Assembly: GCA_028749255.1 (NCBI GenBank)
Contig: JAQTYE010000007.1
Coordinates: 1-39,212 of the forward strand
Source: Paracoccaceae bacterium
GTDB lineage: Bacteria; Pseudomonadota; Alphaproteobacteria; Rhodobacterales; Rhodobacteraceae
Direction: 5' to 3'
Length of the DNA stretch: 39,212 bases
Shown in pieces: positions 1 to 8,461 of this stretch. Every line of letters starts with the position of its first letter. Within the stretch, counting starts at the first letter, position 1. The position numbers were made by a program, and so were the translations under genes. The notes under the pieces are model-generated. The model made no database searches. It saw nothing but the letters and a program-made list of their open reading frames with translations, and was not told where the DNA came from.

Positions 1-45
1 CAAGTTTTTGAAAACACCAGAGGAATCGGAGCGGTTCAGCAACAA

Positions 46-2589
46 TTACAGCCCGCTTCGCCCCTTGGGGGCCAGTAGCGCAAAATGCGCCGCAGCCAGC
101 CGCGCAACAGGCACCCGGAACGGCGAACACGACACATAGTCAAAGCCCGCCGCCCTGCAAAAGGCGATTGATTCGGGGTTGCCGCCATGTTCGCCGCAGA
201 CCGAAATCGTGACATCGGGGCGCGCCGCGCGGCCCCGGCCCGCACCGATCAGCAGCAGCTCGCCCACACCTTCGACATCCAGAATATGGAACGGATCCTC
301 GGCATAGACGCCTTGATTGACATAGGTGGACATGAACCGCCCGGCGTCGTCGCGCGACAGGCCATAGGTCATCTGCGTCAGGTCGTTGGTGCCGAAGGAC
401 AGGAAATGCGCGTGCTCGGCAATCTCGCCGGCCCGCAGCGCGGCGCGCGGTGTTTCCACCATCACCCCAAGCCGAAAGGTGAAATCGGCCTTCATCTCGT
501 TCTTCACCGCCGCCGCGACCGAATCGATCCGGGTCTTGACGATTTCCACCTCGCGCGAGGCCGAAACCAGCGGGATCATGATTTCGGGCACCACCGGCGC
601 GCCCCGTTTGCTGGCCTCGATCGTCGCCTCGAAAATCGCGCGCACCTGCATGTCGTAGATCTCGGGCACGGTCACGCCCAGACGCACGCCGCGCATCCCC
701 AGCATCGGGTTGAACTCGCTCAGCGCCTCGACACGCCGCGTCACTTCGGACAGCGGGCGGTCCAGCGCCTCGGCCAGTTCGCGCATGCCTTCACGGTCAT
801 GCGGCAGGAATTCATGCAGCGGCGGGTCGAACAGCCGGATACAGACCGGCAGCCCCGCCATGATGTCGAACAGCGCCATGAAGTCGGCGCGCTGCATCGG
901 CAACAGCCGCTCCAACGCGATGCGCCGGTCATTGGCGGTATCGGCAAAGATCATCTCGCGCATCACCGTCAGGCGATCTTCGTCAAAGAACATATGCTCG
1001 GTCCGGGCCAGACCAATGCCCTCGGCCTCGAACATCCGTGCGGTGCGGGCATCATCGGGCGTGTCCGCATTGGCGCGCACCCCGATGTCGCGCACATTGT
1101 CGGCCCAGCGCAGCAGCGTACGGAACGCATCGTCCAGCGCCGGTTCCAGCATCTCGGCCGCGCCCACCAGAACCTCGCCACTGGTGCCATCGACGGTGAT
1201 CACCTCACCCTCGCGGAAGATCCAGCCTTGCGGGCCCCGCAGCGTGCGGTCGCGCCCGTTGATCTGAATATCGGTGCAGCCGACGATGCAGGGCAGGCCC
1301 AGGCCGCGAGCGATCACCGCCGCATGGCTGGTCACACCACCGCGTTCGGTCAGCACCGCGACCGAGGTGTGCATGCCCCGGATATCCTCGGGCGAGGTTT
1401 CGCGGCGCACCAGAATGCAGGGCTCGTCGCGCGCTGCACTGGCCTGCGCGGCGGTCGCCGTGAAGACGATCTTGCCGGTCGCCGCCCCCGGGCTGGCCGG
1501 AATGCCCAGCGCCAGACGGTCACGCGCGGCGCGCGGATCGACCTGATAGTGCAGCAATTCGCTCAGCGCGCGCGGCTCGACCCGCAACAGCGCATCCTCG
1601 CGCGAAATCATGCCATCGCTGGCCAGCGCCACCGCGATCTTGACCGAGGCACGCGAACTACGCACCACCCGCACCGCGTCAATCACCGCAACCTTGCCGC
1701 CCTCGACCGCGAATTCCAGCTGCATTTCTTCGCGCAGCTTCGCGCGACAGGCGGCGCCGTAATGGCGCAATTCGTCAAACACTGCAGGCGCCGCCTCTTC
1801 AAGCGAGGCGCCGCGCGGGTCTTGCGTCAAGAAAAGCGTCTCGACCGAGGCCTTGCGTCCCTGACTTTGGCCGCGGAAACGCCCGGTGATCTGCGGCAGA
1901 CCGGTCACGCTATCGACAAACTGGATCGTGCCCGATCCCGACAGGCCCGGCCCGATACCCAGCGCCATTTCCTGCACCACCAGCCCCAGCACCGCCTCCA
2001 GCGGCGCGCCCTTGGCCTGACGCAGCAGCCGCGCGGTCGTGCCTTCCCAGGCGCGCGCCATCGAGCGCAGCACCTCGGCCAGTTGCTGCGCGGGCGATTG
2101 CGGGAAATCGTCATCCGTTTCGGCGCGGTAAGCCGCCATCGCCGCGCTCAGCGCCTGCGGGCCCGGATCGGCATGGAACATATCAGGGTCGAGCCGCGCC
2201 ACATGGGTCGCGTAATTCTGCACGAACCGCAGATACAGCGCATCTGCCGCCTCGCGTCCGTGGCTATCGGTCAACAGCCCATGCATCGTGTCGTTCATGC
2301 CGACGTTCAGCACCGTCCCCGGCCCGCCCCATTCGGGGTTTTCCGGGCTGGAGCGCACCGAAACCAGCAGATCAGGGCCGAAAATCGCCGCCAACGCCTG
2401 GGTGTCGGGCATCTGCCCCGCCGCAATCGCGCGCACCGTTTCGCAAGGCAATGCCACCGTGCGCGGCACCGGCAGGTCAAGCCGGATCAGCCGCTGCAGG
2501 CATTTCGCCCGCCAGCCATGCCGGTTCAGGCTGACCGCAGCCCCCGGCGTCAGCTCGACAAATTCAGCGAAATCAGTGTGTTTCTGCAT
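46..2589 (-). CDS. PPDK-like PEP-utilising protein with divergent ATP-grasp domain
   Basis: An 847-residue protein of the pyruvate, phosphate dikinase family, which interconverts ATP + Pi + pyruvate and AMP + PPi + PEP. Three domains are expected in order. The N-terminal ATP-grasp region (about 1-340) is poorly conserved. The phosphohistidine domain is clear, with TSHAAVIARG around His422. The C-terminal PEP/pyruvate barrel is clear, with GIGLARTEHMFF, GTNDLTQMTYG, CGEHGG (Cys about 798) and SCSPFRVPVARLAAA. In the N-terminal domain the GGKG lysine aligns with Arg27, SVRS is kept (residues 77-80), the FTRNP-type loop is not visible, and the DIEF...QTR segment reads QLEF...DAV. Length is close to normal PPDK (about 870-890). 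It lies downstream of glyS on the same strand after a 147-bp gap and has a plausible promoter of its own. A true PPDK is possible; a PEP-binding homologue with altered chemistry is also possible. Confidence 0.8.
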   Translation of the reverse strand: MQKHTDFAEFVELTPGAAVSLNRHGWRAKCLQRLIRLDLPVPRTVALPCETVRAIAAGQMPDTQALAAIFGPDLLVSVRSSPENPEWGGPGTVLNVGMNDTMHGLLTDSHGREAADALYLRFVQNYATHVARLDPDMFHADPGPQALSAAMAAYRAETDDDFPQSPAQQLAEVLRSMARAWEGTTARLLRQAKGAPLEAVLGLVVQEMALGIGPGLSGSGTIQFVDSVTGLPQITGRFRGQSQGRKASVETLFLTQDPRGASLEEAAPAVFDELRHYGAACRAKLREEMQLEFAVEGGKVAVIDAVRVVRSSRASVKIAVALASDGMISREDALLRVEPRALSELLHYQVDPRAARDRLALGIPASPGAATGKIVFTATAAQASAARDEPCILVRRETSPEDIRGMHTSVAVLTERGGVTSHAAVIARGLGLPCIVGCTDIQINGRDRTLRGPQGWIFREGEVITVDGTSGEVLVGAAEMLEPALDDAFRTLLRWADNVRDIGVRANADTPDDARTARMFEAEGIGLARTEHMFFDEDRLTVMREMIFADTANDRRIALERLLPMQRADFMALFDIMAGLPVCIRLFDPPLHEFLPHDREGMRELAEALDRPLSEVTRRVEALSEFNPMLGMRGVRLGVTVPEIYDMQVRAIFEATIEASKRGAPVVPEIMIPLVSASREVEIVKTRIDSVAAAVKNEMKADFTFRLGVMVETPRAALRAGEIAEHAHFLSFGTNDLTQMTYGLSRDDAGRFMSTYVNQGVYAEDPFHILDVEGVGELLLIGAGRGRAARPDVTISVCGEHGGNPESIAFCRAAGFDYVSCSPFRVPVARLAAAHFALLAPKGRSGL

Positions 2590-2614
2590 TGCAGCATGCC
2601 CCTCGTCCCTTGGC

Positions 2615-2642
2615 AGGATAGGCTGAAACGCGCCCCGCGCAA
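2615..2642 (-). promoter_or_regulatory. candidate promoter of the PPDK-like gene
   Basis: Read on the minus strand there is TTGCGC (2642-2637), a 16-base spacer and TATCCT (2620-2615), about 26 bases before the ATG at 2589. A GAGGGG Shine-Dalgarno-like run precedes the start. This is a match by eye to a sigma70-type consensus, not a mapped promoter. Confidence 0.4.
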
Positions 2643-2670
2643 GTGCGACAATTGGATGAAGGACGTAGCG

Positions 2671-2683
2671 TCACTTAAAGTGA
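2671..2683. promoter_or_regulatory. perfect 13-bp palindrome, candidate operator
   Basis: TCACTT-A-AAGTGA is a perfect inverted repeat with a single central base. It sits in an AT-rich patch about 30 bp upstream of the putative -35 of the PPDK-like gene. The position suits a transcription factor site, but no regulator is assigned. Confidence 0.35.
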
Positions 2684-2704
2684 TGAATTTGCCGAACTAA
2701 ATCC

Positions 2705-2728
2705 GCCCGCCCCCCTGCGGGGACGGGC
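2705..2728 (-). terminator. GC-rich hairpin after glyS
   Basis: GCCCGCCCCC pairs with GGGGACGGGC around a 4-base loop, with one mismatch, just past the glyS stop at 2737. On the minus strand it is followed by a weak ATTTAGT stretch rather than a clean T run, so termination may be partial. Confidence 0.45.
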
Positions 2729-2736
2729 AGCGGGAC

Positions 2737-5013
2737 TTAGCCCTCAAGCTTGGTCAGATCGGCCACGCTCAGGCAGATCTGACGGATCCGCGACAGCAGG
2801 TTCAACCGGTTGCGGCGCACGATTTCATTCTCGGCGTTGATCTGCACCGCGGTGAAGAACGCGTCAATCGGGCCGCGCAATGCAGCCATCGCGCCCATCG
2901 CCGTGGCGAAATCCTCGGCTGCCATCGCGGGCGCAATTGCGGCTTCGGCAGTATCCAGCGCGGCAAACAGCGCGACTTCCTCGGCCCCTTCGGCGAACTT
3001 CACGTCGGCGCCATAGGAATATTCAACGCCATCCTTGGCCTCGGCCTGCGCCAGAATGTTGTTCGCGCGCTTGAAGCCCGCAATCAGGTTGGCGCCATCC
3101 TCGGTGGCCAGAACCGCGCCCAAGGCCTCGGCCCGTTTCACCAGCAGCGTCAGATCGTCAGTGCCCGGCATCGCAAGGCAGGCGTCGATCACGTCGTGAC
3201 GGATGTTCTGGTCCTTCAGGAAGACCTTCAGGCGGTCGTGGAAGAAGGAGAGGAGGCTTAGCACCTCGTCCGCATTCCCGCCCAACACACGTGCCGCGCG
3301 GGATTCTGCAGCGGCCCTACGCTCGTCAAAATTGAGATCATCTGACTTGACCGCGTGAGCGAGGGCATCAAGAACTTCAGACGTTTCCCAATCAACGGGA
3401 GAGTGTAGCAAAGGAAGGCCCGTCTGGGGCCTCTTAAAGATAACGTCTGACATGTCGGCGTAAGTAAGCAAACTGTCACCGGAAACACGCCTCAAAGCCG
3501 GAGGGAGAATATCACTGAGCTTTAGCCGCAACCCATTCGCCAGCACCAGCCGGATCACCCCAAGCGCCGCGCGGCGCAGGGCAAAGGGATCTTTGCTGCC
3601 CGTGGGTTTTTCATCAATCGCCCAGAACCCGGTCAGCGTGTCGATCTTGTCGGCCAGCGCGACGGCGACCGTCACCGGCTCGGTCGGCACATCGTCGGAC
3701 GGGCCCAGCGGCGAATAATGACCTTTGCAGGCATTGGCCACCGCATCGGGCAGGCCCGCCGCACGGGCGTAATAGCCGCCCATCACGCCCTGCAGTTCCG
3801 GGAATTCGCCAACCATGGCAGACCGCAGATCGGCCTTCACCACCCGCGCGGCTTCGGCGGCCAGATCGGGCGAGGCACCAACCAGAGGCGCGATTTCGCG
3901 CGCCAGCGCCTCGATCCGTTCGATCTGCGCGGCCTGAGACCCCAGTTTGTTGTGGAAGGTCACATTGGCCAGCCCGGCGCCCATGCCTTCCAGCCCTTCG
4001 GATTTCACCAGCCGCAGGTCGTTTTCCCAAAAGAATTTCGCATCCGACAGCCGCGCCGACAGCACCTTGAGGTTGCCCTTCAGGATCGTCGCACCATGGT
4101 CGGCGGTTTCGCGGTTCGCCACGGTCACGAAACCCTCGATCCGCCCGGTCTTGGGGTTTTTGACCGAAAAGAATTTCTGGTGTTCCTTCATCGAGGTTTG
4201 CAGCACCTCGGGCGGCAGGCCCAGAAAATCGGGGGCAATATCGCCCATCAAGGCGACCGGGCATTCGACCAGCCCGGCAACCTCGGCCAGCAGGCCCTTG
4301 TCTTCGACCAGCTCCAGCCCGCGCGCAAAGGCCATCTGCGTGGCATCATGCCAGATGATGTCTTCGCGTTCCGCCGAATCCAGCACCACTTTGGCGGCTT
4401 TCAGCTTGGCGGCGTAATCGTCGAAACTGGTCACGGCAAACCGGCCCGGCGCCATGAAGCGGTGGCCCTCGGTCGTATTGCCCGACGCAATGCCATCGAC
4501 GGTCAGCGGCACCACTTCGGCGCCCGCCTCGGTCGTCAGGATGCACAGGATCGAATGCAGCGGCCGGACCCAGCGCAACGCACCCGCGCCCCAGCGCATC
4601 GACTTCGGCCAGGGGAAGGTGCGGATAGTTTTGTCCAGCACCTCGGCCACGATTTCGGGCGCCGCACGGCCGGGTTTCTCGACCACGGCAAAATAGACCT
4701 GGCCCTTTTTGTCGTCACGCACGTCCAGCTGGTCCAGCGTCAGCCCGGTCGCGCGCAAGAACCCCTCGATTGCCTTTTCAGGCGCCGAGGTGGCGGGGCC
4801 TTTGCGTTCCTCGCGCAGGGTCGGGCTGTGTTCGGACAGGCCTTCCAGCGCCAGCACCAGACGGCGCGGCGTGGAAAAGGCGGCGGCATGGGCGTAGTGC
4901 AGCCCGGCCTCGACCAGACCATCGGTCACCAGCTTGCGCAGATCCTCACGCGCCCGCGCCTGCATCCGCGCCGGGATTTCCTCGGAGAACAGTTCAATCA
5001 GCAGATCGGGCAT
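2737..5013 (-). CDS. glyS: glycine--tRNA ligase beta subunit
   Basis: Beta subunit of the bacterial alpha2-beta2 glycyl-tRNA synthetase, which charges tRNA-Gly; the beta chain carries tRNA-recognition and C-terminal DALR-type anticodon-binding regions. The N-terminus MPDLLIELFSEEIPARMQ is the family signature and fixes the start at 5013, preceded by GGAGAAG. A start at 5034 would add seven non-family residues. The product is 758 aa, longer than many GlyS proteins (about 690-700). The extra length seems to lie around residues 490-570 (plus-strand 3300-3540), where base composition drops to about 53% GC by hand count against about 60-73% in sampled flanks. The start lies one base after the stop of the upstream DUF6446-like gene, so translation is coupled. 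It should work with glyQ in this operon and with the tRNA-Gly pair at 19361-19529. Confidence 0.96.
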   Translation of the reverse strand: MPDLLIELFSEEIPARMQARAREDLRKLVTDGLVEAGLHYAHAAAFSTPRRLVLALEGLSEHSPTLREERKGPATSAPEKAIEGFLRATGLTLDQLDVRDDKKGQVYFAVVEKPGRAAPEIVAEVLDKTIRTFPWPKSMRWGAGALRWVRPLHSILCILTTEAGAEVVPLTVDGIASGNTTEGHRFMAPGRFAVTSFDDYAAKLKAAKVVLDSAEREDIIWHDATQMAFARGLELVEDKGLLAEVAGLVECPVALMGDIAPDFLGLPPEVLQTSMKEHQKFFSVKNPKTGRIEGFVTVANRETADHGATILKGNLKVLSARLSDAKFFWENDLRLVKSEGLEGMGAGLANVTFHNKLGSQAAQIERIEALAREIAPLVGASPDLAAEAARVVKADLRSAMVGEFPELQGVMGGYYARAAGLPDAVANACKGHYSPLGPSDDVPTEPVTVAVALADKIDTLTGFWAIDEKPTGSKDPFALRRAALGVIRLVLANGLRLKLSDILPPALRRVSGDSLLTYADMSDVIFKRPQTGLPLLHSPVDWETSEVLDALAHAVKSDDLNFDERRAAAESRAARVLGGNADEVLSLLSFFHDRLKVFLKDQNIRHDVIDACLAMPGTDDLTLLVKRAEALGAVLATEDGANLIAGFKRANNILAQAEAKDGVEYSYGADVKFAEGAEEVALFAALDTAEAAIAPAMAAEDFATAMGAMAALRGPIDAFFTAVQINAENEIVRRNRLNLLSRIRQICLSVADLTKLEG

Positions 5014-5014
5014 G

Positions 5015-5491
5015 TCACTTCTCCGCGTTTTCATTCAGTTGGTGCCAGGCATAGGCCCGGCCATCGGGATAAATCGCCACGACCCGGTCAACACCGGGAC
5101 GGATTTCATGTTCGGACAGAAACGCCACCGCCGCGCCGCTTTCCAGATCGGCACCGATCCGGGCCGCATCGAAGCAGCCAAACCAGTTCGGGCCGTTCAG
5201 GGGCGTTGCCTGATCGTAGACGGTGAAGGTTTCGGTCAGCAATGCCAGCGATAGGGGCGTGTGAAAACAGCCGCGAAACCGCAGCGGCGAGCTGTCGGCG
5301 TCGATGCCTTCGAACCCCTCGGCCAGGATCGGTTCGGGCTGGCCGGTTTCAACCGAGGTCAGCCGGATTTCCGCCGCGGGCGCCGTGGCCAGAACCGGTT
5401 TGTAAAACGCGTATTCCTGCAGGTAAAAGACCGCGGCCCCGGTCAAAAGCGCACTCAGCACAATAATACCCCCGACAACCTTGCCATTCAC
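5015..5491 (-). CDS. DUF6446-like single-pass membrane protein between glyQ and glyS
   Basis: A 158-residue protein with one N-terminal hydrophobic segment (about residues 5-25, [20 protein letters not shown]), probably a membrane anchor or uncleaved signal. A soluble domain of about 125 residues follows, with two cysteines (RFRGCFHTP and NWFGCFDAA) that could pair outside the cytoplasm. The start is GTG at 5491, overlapping the glyQ stop by four bases (GTGA). The stop is one base before the glyS ATG, so all three genes are tightly coupled. From memory it matches the DUF6446 family of Rhodobacterales; function is unknown. The open frame extends further upstream inside glyQ, but that part reads as out-of-frame glyQ sequence. 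A membrane protein between the two subunits of a cytosolic enzyme is odd, and the coupling may only set expression level. Confidence 0.85.
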   Translation of the reverse strand: MNGKVVGGIIVLSALLTGAAVFYLQEYAFYKPVLATAPAAEIRLTSVETGQPEPILAEGFEGIDADSSPLRFRGCFHTPLSLALLTETFTVYDQATPLNGPNWFGCFDAARIGADLESGAAVAFLSEHEIRPGVDRVVAIYPDGRAYAWHQLNENAEK

Positions 5492-6441
5492 GCCCCGACA
5501 CCCTCGGGTTTGGCACCGCCGGCTTCGGTGGTGACGAAGGCATCGGCGCATTTCTTGGCCAGTGCGCGCACGCGGCCAATATAGGCCTGCCGTTCGGTGA
5601 CCGAAATCACGCCGCGCGCGTCCAGCAGGTTGAACAGGTGGCTGGCCTTGATGCATTGATCATAGGCCGGGTGCGCCATCACGATGCGCCGCCCTGCCCC
5701 GTCCACCGGATCGGCGGCAAGGATACGTTCGCATTCGGCCTCTGCATCCTCGAAATGGCTCAACAGCATCGCGGTATCGGCCTGATCGAAGTTCCAGCGC
5801 GAATATTCCTGCTCGGTCTGGCGGAACACATCGCCGTATTTCAGCGCAATCGGCGCGTCGGGGTCGTTGAAGGGCATGTCCATCACATGGTCGATGCCCA
5901 GCACATACATCGCCAGACGCTCCAGACCATAGGTCAGCTCGCCCGAGACGGGGCGGCAATCATGCCCGCCGACCTGTTGGAAATAGGTGAACTGCGACAC
6001 TTCCATGCCGTCGCACCAGACTTCCCAGCCAAGGCCCCAGGCGCCCAGCGTCGGGGATTCCCAGTCATCCTCGACAAAACGGATGTCGTGCAGTTCCAGA
6101 TCAATGCCGATTGCCTCAAGACTGCCCAGATACAGCGCCTGCAGATCCGGCGGGCTCGGTTTGATCAGCACCTGATATTGGTAATAGTGCTGCAGCCGGT
6201 TCGGGTTTTCGCCATAGCGCCCGTCGGTCGGGCGGCGCGAGGGCTGCACATAGGCCGCAGCCCAAGGCGTCGAACCAAGCGAGCGCAGCGTGGTGGCCGG
6301 GTGGAAGGTGCCCGCGCCGACCTCCATGTCATAGGGTTGCAGCACCGCGCAGCCCTTCGATGCCCAATAGGTCATCAGGCGCAGGATGATCTCCTGAAAC
6401 GAACGCGGAGCGGCGGGTTTGGTCGCGGCGGTGTTGGACAC
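5488..6441 (-). CDS. glyQ: glycine--tRNA ligase alpha subunit
   Basis: Catalytic alpha subunit of tetrameric glycyl-tRNA synthetase (class II core), which makes glycyl-adenylate and Gly-tRNA with GlyS. Signature segments are visible: [61 protein letters not shown], and [19 protein letters not shown] followed by GLERLAMY. The start chosen is GTG at 6441, giving 317 aa (family about 300), because AAAGGGG lies 8 bases upstream. Another in-frame GTG at 6450 would overlap that ribosome-binding site. The frame stays open up to 6588, but the extra sequence is low-complexity and not family-like. The gene heads the operon with the DUF6446-like gene and glyS. Confidence 0.95.
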   Translation of the reverse strand: MSNTAATKPAAPRSFQEIILRLMTYWASKGCAVLQPYDMEVGAGTFHPATTLRSLGSTPWAAAYVQPSRRPTDGRYGENPNRLQHYYQYQVLIKPSPPDLQALYLGSLEAIGIDLELHDIRFVEDDWESPTLGAWGLGWEVWCDGMEVSQFTYFQQVGGHDCRPVSGELTYGLERLAMYVLGIDHVMDMPFNDPDAPIALKYGDVFRQTEQEYSRWNFDQADTAMLLSHFEDAEAECERILAADPVDGAGRRIVMAHPAYDQCIKASHLFNLLDARGVISVTERQAYIGRVRALAKKCADAFVTTEAGGAKPEGVGA

Positions 6442-6472
6442 GAAAGGCACCCCTTTGGCTGAAAGCGCCCCC

Positions 6473-6501
6473 TCTCTAGGCAAGGGGCGCGCGGGGGTCA
6501 A
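6473..6501 (-). promoter_or_regulatory. candidate promoter of the glyQ operon
   Basis: On the minus strand there is TTGACC (6501-6496), a 17-base spacer and TAGAGA (6478-6473), about 32 bases before the GTG start at 6441. It is a good -35 with a moderate -10, judged by eye. Confidence 0.45.
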
Positions 6502-6624
6502 CGGGGGCCGGGCCGTCCGGGCCGCCCCGGCAGGCGATTTCCGCGCATTTTGGGGTGACGTCGCCGCTGAGCCTGTTAACGTGCCCACCCAGAACGCGAA
6601 GAGCGCAAGAATAGGATGTAACGA

Positions 6625-8424
6625 ATGAAATCAGTGCGCAGGGCCATTTCGGCCGTGGTCGGGGCCGGGTTGACCGGAATGCTCTGGACGGGGATGGCCT
6701 GGGCCGAACCCGCCTGGGTGCAAATCGAGGCGCGCCCGTCATTGGCCAGCGCTGAAGAGCGCGCCCGCGACTGGGCAGGCAGCTTCCCCGACGTGGCGGG
6801 CTATGCGATGTCTACCGGCTGGTATGCGATTGCGCTGGGGCCTTTCGACAGCCTGCAAGACGCAGAGGCACGGCTGCGCCTGCTGCGCGGCGAACGGGTC
6901 ATTCCGCTTGACAGCTATGTCTCGGACGGGTCGAAATTCCGTCAGCAATTCTGGCCGGTCGGCGTCGGGCTGAGTGCAGCCCCCGAGGCGGCGACAGCCC
7001 CCTCCGAACCCACGACCGAGGCCCCTGCCCCGACAGCACCGCAAGCGGCGCCCCCCATCACGGCCCCGTCCATCACGGCCGACCCCACCCCGGCACCCGT
7101 CGAAACGCTGAGCGAGTCGCGGCGGCGGGAGGTGGCACTGCCGCGCGAAGAGCGGATGGCAATTCAGGCCGCCCTGCAATGGCAGGGGTTTTACAGCTCC
7201 ACCATCGACGGCGCGTTCGGGCGCGGCACTCGCAGCGCGATTGCCGATTGGCAAACCGCGCAGGGGTTTGAGCCGACCGGCGTTCTGGCCTCGGCGCAGC
7301 AGGCGCAATTGCTGGATGCGGTCGCCTCTGAACGTGCGGCATTGGGCCTGACCCTGACCGAAGAACCGGAATCGGGCATCGCCATCGAACTGCCGCTGGG
7401 GCTTGTCGAATTCGACCATTACGACCCTCCGTTCGTGCACTACCGCGCCAAGGACGGCTCGGGCGTCAGCGTTCTGCTCATCTCGCAGCAGGGCGACCAG
7501 AACGCGCTGTTCGGCCTGTATGACGTGATGCAGACGCTGGAAATCGTGCCGATGGAGGGGGCGCGCAGCCGCGACCGCGACGCGTTCACCCTGACCGGAC
7601 AGAATGCGCGTATCCATTCCTATACCCAGGCGAAGCTGGCGGGCGGGCTGATCAAGGGCTTCACCCTGGTCTATCCCGCCGATCAAGAGGCGCGGATGGC
7701 GCGCGTGCTGGCGGCGATGCAGGCCAGCTTCAAACCGCTGGGGGATACCGCATTGGATGCGACGCTGGGCAAACCGCTGGCAGTGGACCGCGCCGATCTG
7801 TTGTCGGGACTGAATGTGCGCCACCCGGAGTTTGCGCATTCGGGGTTTTATGTCGATGACAAGGGCGCGGTGCTGACCGCCGCTGCCGGGCTTGATACCT
7901 GCACGCGCATCACGGTCGAGGATCAGGATGTCGATCTGGCCTTCAGTGATGCGGCTCTGGGCATTGCTGTGCTGACCCCGCGCAAACCACTGGCCCCCGC
8001 CCGCGTCGCGGCGTTCCAGACCCTGGCGATCGGCCCGGGCGCCGAAGTGGCCGTGGCGGGCTTTTCCTACCCGGAATCGCTGTCGGCCCCGGTGCTCAGC
8101 TTTGGCACGCTGTCCGATTTGACCGGGCTTGCGGGCGAGGCGACGCAGGCCCGGCTGGCCGCGCGGGTGCTGCCGGGGGACGTGGGCGGCCCGGTGCTGG
8201 ATACGACCGGCGCGGTGATCGGCATGCTGCTGCCCGATGGGCATGCGCCAGACAAGCTATTGCCGCAGGATCTGGCAGTGGCGGTGCAATCCTCTGCGAT
8301 GGCCCCCGCGCTGGCCGAGCGTGGCTTTGCCCCCCTTGCCTCGGACGCATCGGGCGCGCTGGCGGCCGAAGATCTGGCTGAAATCGCACAGGGGCTGACG
8401 GTGCAGATCGCCTGCTGGAAGTGA
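6625..8424 (+). CDS. exported SPOR / peptidoglycan-binding protein with degenerate trypsin-like domain
   Basis: A 599-residue envelope protein. It has a signal peptide (residues 1-27, ending GMAWA) and an SPOR-like domain (about 28-115). A Pro/Ala-rich linker (about 116-165) follows, then a PG_binding_1-type domain (about 170-235, with [21 protein letters not shown]). A middle region (about 250-395) is unrecognised, and a chymotrypsin-fold-like domain runs from about 400 to 590. All three catalytic positions look lost: VLTAAAG has Ala421 for His, ALGIAVL has Gly for Asp, and PGDVGGP has Val520 for Ser. It is therefore probably a peptidoglycan-associated pseudoprotease, perhaps a binding or scaffold protein. 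The ATG at 6625 has AGGATG upstream. The gene is divergent from glyQ and convergent with trkH. Single-gene transcription is likely. Confidence 0.85.
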   Translation: MKSVRRAISAVVGAGLTGMLWTGMAWAEPAWVQIEARPSLASAEERARDWAGSFPDVAGYAMSTGWYAIALGPFDSLQDAEARLRLLRGERVIPLDSYVSDGSKFRQQFWPVGVGLSAAPEAATAPSEPTTEAPAPTAPQAAPPITAPSITADPTPAPVETLSESRRREVALPREERMAIQAALQWQGFYSSTIDGAFGRGTRSAIADWQTAQGFEPTGVLASAQQAQLLDAVASERAALGLTLTEEPESGIAIELPLGLVEFDHYDPPFVHYRAKDGSGVSVLLISQQGDQNALFGLYDVMQTLEIVPMEGARSRDRDAFTLTGQNARIHSYTQAKLAGGLIKGFTLVYPADQEARMARVLAAMQASFKPLGDTALDATLGKPLAVDRADLLSGLNVRHPEFAHSGFYVDDKGAVLTAAAGLDTCTRITVEDQDVDLAFSDAALGIAVLTPRKPLAPARVAAFQTLAIGPGAEVAVAGFSYPESLSAPVLSFGTLSDLTGLAGEATQARLAARVLPGDVGGPVLDTTGAVIGMLLPDGHAPDKLLPQDLAVAVQSSAMAPALAERGFAPLASDASGALAAEDLAEIAQGLTVQIACWK

Positions 8425-8436
8425 CCCCGACGGCGG

Positions 8437-8454
8437 GGGCCGTTGCCGCGGCCC
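8437..8454. terminator. hairpin between convergent genes
   Basis: GGGCCG pairs with CGGCCC around a 6-base loop, between the stop of the SPOR-domain gene (8424) and the stop of the TrkH gene (8462). No T tract is seen on either side, so it is a hairpin of uncertain strength. Confidence 0.35.
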
Positions 8455-8461
8455 TCGACCC

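Noticed and set aside
187..2700. Very long open frame on the plus strand opposite the PPDK-like gene
   Set aside because: Its product is Arg/His/Gln-rich with no known domain; it mirrors the high-GC codon pattern of the true gene on the other strand. Similar shadows at 10057-12852, 15537-17486, 6739-8244 and 3718-5226 were dropped for the same reason.
5014..5034. Earlier start for glyS at 5034
   Set aside because: It adds seven residues absent from the family signature MPDLLIELFSEEIPAR and ignores the GGAGAAG site before 5013.
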